64,000 bases of DNA from assembly GCA_963082975.1 (NCBI GenBank), contig OY720349.1, positions 44,683,962 to 44,747,961 on the forward strand. The letters run 5' to 3'. This stretch comes from Labia minor. Its lineage: Eukaryota; Arthropoda; Insecta; Dermaptera; Spongiphoridae. Both the position numbers and the translations under genes were made by a program. Of this stretch, positions 54,601-61,000 are shown piece after piece; within the stretch, counting starts at the first letter, position 1, and every line of letters begins with the position of its first letter. The notes beneath the pieces are model-generated. The model was given only the letters and a program-made list of their open reading frames with translations, was not told the origin of the DNA and did no database searches.

Positions 54601-57600
54601 CGCTAATACTACCACTTCCGGTTTCCGGATTTGCACCAAAAGTTGATCAATTCATCCCACTGATGCATTAAGTAAATATACCAAATTTCATCAAAATCGG
54701 TTGAGCCGTTCAGGCTGTACACATCTATACGGACGGACAGACGGACAGACATCATGCTAAAAATACTTTTTTCTGTTAAGAAAATGCATGATTCGTGGAG
54801 ATATGTAAAAATCTCCACATGTGAAATTTGGTGTGAAAACAATACCTCCCTTACTATCGTCGGTCGGTAAAAATCAAAATTTAACTTTTAATATTTGTTT
54901 TATTATTTATTATTACACGTATATATGTACAGTTCTAAGAATGAGATATTACTATCAAAAATTAACTCTACGCGATTTTTTGGAAGCAAAGTCTTCAATT
55001 GCTTCTTGAATACACTCAAATTATCAGCAATTTCAATTTCAATCGCAATAATTGATAAATTACTGAGACGTTCTTGAGCCATTGAAGTTCTCAAGTAATT
55101 TTTAATTATTTTTAATTTTGAAAAACTAATGAAAACCGAAAATTAATGTTACATTGAGTATTATGTTTAAATTATGTTTAAATTGGACTGAAAATGTTTT
55201 CAAAATTAACGTAGATTTTTTCAATTTTCAATAAAAGAGAATTTATGTTTTATAACACCATACTTACTTTGCTTTGTTTTTTCCTCTTCGTTTGTTAATT
55301 GATAATTAATTGTTAATGATCATTAATCTCCAACGTGTGTCTAGGGTATTAAACAAGTTATTATACTATAATATAAACTATATTGACCTCGACCGATATA
55401 CAAAAACGTTTTTATATGAGTTGTAGATATTATTCTCATAGTATCGATATACGAGTACGTATAACATTGTAGTCTCTCATATATTATATATATAAAATAT
55501 ATTTCATCGAATACATTTTCAGCAAGTTCGTAATATAAAATAAATAGATAATACAAAAATAAAACCAAAGTGACTGGGATGAAAAAAAAATTGGTGTCTC
55601 TAAATATGTGACGTTCGGCCGCCTTTTAATTCGGCCGCCTGCGTGCGGTGCACGCAATGAACGCTGGTCAGGCACGGCCCTGTAAGTGGTACATAGTCTC
55701 TATGTAATAGGAGATAGCTAGACATGTCATAATGGGATATAATATTCCTTAATATTTTGTTATACTTTTTTATTATCATTGATTTATTGAATATTTTTTA
55801 TATATAATGAAACTTAAGGATCCTATAGTTAGAAACTTTTAAGCCAGCTGTTTACTTAATATTATTTATATATTTATATTTATTTACGTATTTATATTTA
55901 ATTTTATAGAATTTCGAGGATCCATATCTCAAGAATCACAGAATTAATTTTTAATTTTTTTCGGTTATAATCCTATCTTAATGAGTTCTAAATACGTGCA
56001 AAATATCATTTTTCTATATGCTACTCTTCTCGAGTTCAAATATGAAGTGCGACAGACATTAACGAATTAAATATACCTATAGATTCTTATAATAATGAAT
56101 TCTTATTTATATATATAAAATAATCAGTCAATTTTTTTTAAATTATAAGAATCGTTTTGAGTATGTCAAAGTGTGAAGGAGAACCAGCGTATAACAAGAG
56201 ATTCGTAACGCAGTACCGTGAAATTTGACTGTCTTTTTCTCCCTCTTAATTATGCCATAAAGTTAGAATGAGTTGCAAAAAGGTTAACGACTTTAGGTCA
56301 AGATTTTTTTTTGATTTTATTAAAAAAAAATATGAAAAATTATAGGGTGTGTTTTTTTTAAATCTCTTGTCTAATAAAGATAATTTGTTTGTTAATTTAT
56401 TTGCGATTAGAATTTTTTATAATGTTTTGTTATGTTGAAGACCTCTACGCAATGTCTTAATTGGGTTGCATTGAAAAATACAAGAAAAACAATAATCTTG
56501 CCATTAAAGTCCAATTTGAAATGAATTTTTTAAAACTTAACAAATAGAAATGGCCGTATACTCTAAGAGTATATAATTATAGCTTCGGACACGAAAGAGA
56601 AAAATAAATATATACTCTTATAACTAATTTAATTTAAATAAAAACATGCTATATTTCAATATCAATTATAAAATATTATACTATCTTGCAAAGTAAATAA
56701 TAGAAGATTATGTTTGGCAAATGTTTGGATATAGTATTATGTCAATAATAAGAGATTTGTAAATATATTTATTGATATTAACATAAAGAGTAATAATGTA
56801 ATTATTAGGAGTCACGATTTTGTATATTTATTAATTAAAAAACATGACCTATTCATATTTCTAAAAGATTAATTAAAAACTATATAAATTATGAATCCAA
56901 GTCGTGAATTGATAGCATTGGATGGAGAGGACTTTCTTTTATCACACACCTTGCCTGAGCAAGAGAGTTCTTAAATAGAGGGTGGATGAGATACTTCGAT
57001 AAAAAAAAAAATCATGTCAGAGATTTAAAGTTATAATTTCTCGTGAAATGGCTCAGCTGGCTTTTTCTGTTCTGCGTGGGTAAGCAAGTCGAAGGAAATA
57101 ACCGCCCCCGATCAGCTGCAGAAGGCAGCCGCAACATCAGCAGAAGCAAAAGTAACAACCCCTTGACCCGTGAGAAGTAAGCCAAGTGATCGGAGGCAGC
57201 TTGCATCCAGCCAGGCAGGCACACCTTGCAACTACGATGCGTGACTTGGGGCCGGCTGCCTCGCGCAACCACGTCTCAAGAAAATTCCCCAGAAAAAACT
57301 GACCAAGTTCTCAGAGAAAAGACGATATGTTAATCAAACAACGGACAAACACTTGTCCACTCGTCCGCAGGAGAGCACCCAAATAAATTCCAGTTACCCC
57401 ATGAAAAACCACCTGCTGGGTAAATAACAGTGTCTTACTTGAGGGGTAAATGGTTATCGGTCTCGCTGAAAGAAAGATCCCATGCTAACTGTTTCAAAAA
57501 TAACAAAAAAAAAAAAAAAAAGATATATAATTATAAAACTAAAATTTATTTCTAGAAAAAATATTATTAATTATTTTAAATTTAACTTAAATTTAAAATA

Positions 57601-58053
57601 AAGTACTAAATAATAAATTCAATTAGGCTAATTTATTAATTATTTGCTTATTATAAATGGAACCACCCTTGTATTTGATCTTTTTTAATTATCGAAAATA
57701 TTAATTAAAATAATATTAAAACACTGCAAAACCATTCGAGGGAATTCATCATTATTTTGCATGAGAACATGTAATAAATTACCTATATATTTTTTTTCTT
57801 ATTTTATTATATTAAAATTGTCTATATTAATAAATAGAATCAATGTAAACATCGAAAAATAACGAAAAACACACACACATTCCCAGTAAATTTAAAGAAT
57901 AAAGCATTTATTATTTATTTAAAATTTAAATTCGCTTTTTACTATCTAGCCAGAGATAATATTGCGATCACGAAAATTTTCGATGTCGAAATTTTGATGT
58001 TTTTATATGTTTTGAAGGTTCATGAGTCATTTTCACTAAGGTTGAGAAAAATG

Positions 58054-58088
<35 letters not shown>

Positions 58089-61000
58089 AGACAAGATTAC
58101 GCAAAAACGGTTTGAGCTAAAATCATGAAATTTGGTACACGGGCATTATTCAAAATTCGTAGTTTTATATCAACTTTTGAGAAATATAGCTCATCCCATC
58201 ATTTTTGTCCTCTAAATTTTAATTTATAATTTAATTAATTAAATTTAATTTAAATATAATATACGTTAATTAATCCAATTCAAATTTGCGAGATAGTCGA
58301 GTGGAGACACTCCAGATTTTTTTTTAAAAAAATTAATAATATCAAAAAATAACAAAATTAAAGTAAATTTCCGCATTGAAAGAATTTCTTTGTTATATAA
58401 AAGATGTATCTATGTCCATTCTATCACATTGACAAAAAAAAAAAAAACAATTATATTTAAATAGTTATTTTATATCCCGAGAAATCTCCAAAAATATAAT
58501 AGAACACCTAAATTATAAAGAAACAAGATATCTGTGAATTGAATGAATGTCATTTGTCATCTATTGGCACGAACCAGTTGCGGGTGGATTGCAAGATGCT
58601 TGTCTAGTTGAATAATAGAAACTATTTAGTTGATAGGTATTTGTGAATCAGCCTCGAAAATGGCACGAATGAGCAGCTGAGAACGTCGGGTTTTTTGAAA
58701 AAGCTAAGGAATTGGGGAGGGAGAGGGGCGTTACGCTATGCGACCCCCTTGATTCTAAGCATGCAGGTGTGTGTGGCCTCTAGAGACCCTTATACCCAAG
58801 ATATCGTTCTTGTTGGTGGTGAGGCGCACACCTTGCCTTAAAGGCCTGACCAACCTAAAGAACACCGGGCTGATTTTTTAACAATATGACCACATCGATA
58901 ACCTCCATCCTCACATCATATTTCTAGCAAAAATTTTATTGATGTGCATAAAAAAAGGAAGATTCTATCTCAATTAGAGAAGAAGAAGAAGAAGAAATTC
59001 AATAGAAGAGAATAATTGAATAAGAATTTTTTTTTATATTACAAATTAAACTTTAACCCCGAATCGTTTTATAGAAATTTTTATGTTTCAGAAAATAAGA
59101 ATCTAGCAACATGGGAATGATTTAGTTGTTAATGTTTGTTCAATTTTACTTGAGGCAATCAGATGTCTCAAAATGGGAAGAAGTAGAAATTGATTTTTCT
59201 TTTTATAAATAGTTAAATTAGTCATCATTTTTTAACAAGGATTCATTTGAAATTTAACGAACGTAAACTAAACTTTTAATGTTGACAGTAACGGATATAT
59301 GAAGAATAATATTTAATTTAATTATAAGTATAAGTCGTAAGGGAAGTCCAAGTCCCAGGCGCACATGTCAAAGGAACCCTGAAACGACCCTTGTGATCAA
59401 CGGCTAAATCCTGTTACACTTGGTTGATTTACTAGTATATCCAACTAAAAACTAAGGAAAGCACAACGCCTGGTGTCAAGATCGACAGACCCGGTGTTGA
59501 CTGTTATTAGCCATTGTGCATGTAGTTTATCGATTCGAATAAACAAATATTCATGAGCAAGGTGTTTTTATTAATAAGTAGATGAATAGGGTTTGTCTTC
59601 CATTTGGTTATTCCCATGAGAAATTGTATAATGAAAATTTCTAACGAAAAGAAAATAATTATTATTCTTAAATTATGCAAATGAAATCAAAATTTTTCTT
59701 TAAGGATATAAGCACCAAATGACTTCCCTCTAAATTTCAAATTAAAATAAATTAAATAAAAGTAGTCTGTTCAATTAATATTTTTTTAAGGTAAAATATA
59801 TTTGAAAAATATTAAAATTGTAGTAATTGGATAAATATCTATATTATTTCTTTAATAGAAATATAATTTAAAATCTATATTATCTAATAACCTTTGAAGC
59901 TGAGCTCCTAATAATCATATTACTATTGAAAAATACCGGAGGTTTAAATAAAAAAAAAATCACTTTTGTATAAATACAAGTTAATATTGTAATTTAGATC
60001 TTTAGTCTTGTTAGAATTTGTATTTCATTTTAGCTCATTCAAGTTGGTTGTTACGAAGAAATTTTAGATCGAAAAAATAACATTTTTTATTATCTTTACG
60101 CCACTATTTTACTACTCACTTATTTTTTTATTATCGCAATTATTAAATTAAATTAAATTGTATTAGACAGGAAAATTTAAGACTTTCTAAATTAATGGTT
60201 TTTTGTTTTTCACCTAGTATCAATTTTTATATTAATAATATTTTAAATATCTTTATAACAATCAATAGGTCTCTGATAAAATGAATATACCTACTTTATA
60301 ATTTTTTTTTTTATTGTTGGTTACCAAAGAATTTTACAATAGGCTGAGTGGGGTATATTTTGAGAGCGGATGCCCTTTAAATAAGATTTATTTAAACAGA
60401 TGCAAAAAATATTATTAGCCTACTAAAGATAGTAAGATAATCAGAGTAGACTAACTCGCCTTCCTCAACATTCTTAAAGAACCCCTCCCCTCTCCTTGGT
60501 TGCTTTTACAAGACAAATACGTCGCTACGACTGCCGCCACGTTCTCTTCATCGTACCCAAAATACCAATCGCGAAGATGAATGCGCACAGATGCGCCACG
60601 GGTGTTGTCTCTGTGTCTGTTTCACTCTGTTTGTATGCCACATGTGTGTGCAGTTGTGTACATCTGTGTGTGTTTGTTTTCTGACACGACGCCGATGGGC
60701 GCCGCGACGCTCTTGTTCGTTTTGGGGGCCTCTTGTCATCGCCCAGACACAGGTGCCATCCCCGTCCGTCCAACGTGTTCAAAAGAAAATGAAAATATAT
60801 TTTCACTAGTCATCACCCAGTTGAAAAAGCGATCTACACTCTCATAAAAATCTCTAAGATTTGTGTTAAATATTTATATCTATTCCATATAGAAACATTG
60901 ATTTGTTGATGCCTATTAAATGAGTCAATGTTTACAAAAAAAAATTCAAGTTCAGTTATTTATAGAAATATGATACACTAGTAGAAATATAAGAATATAT

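Noticed and set aside
60496-60847. Several overlapping frames near 60.6 kb
   Set aside because: Driven by GTGT-rich composition; no family similarity on either strand.
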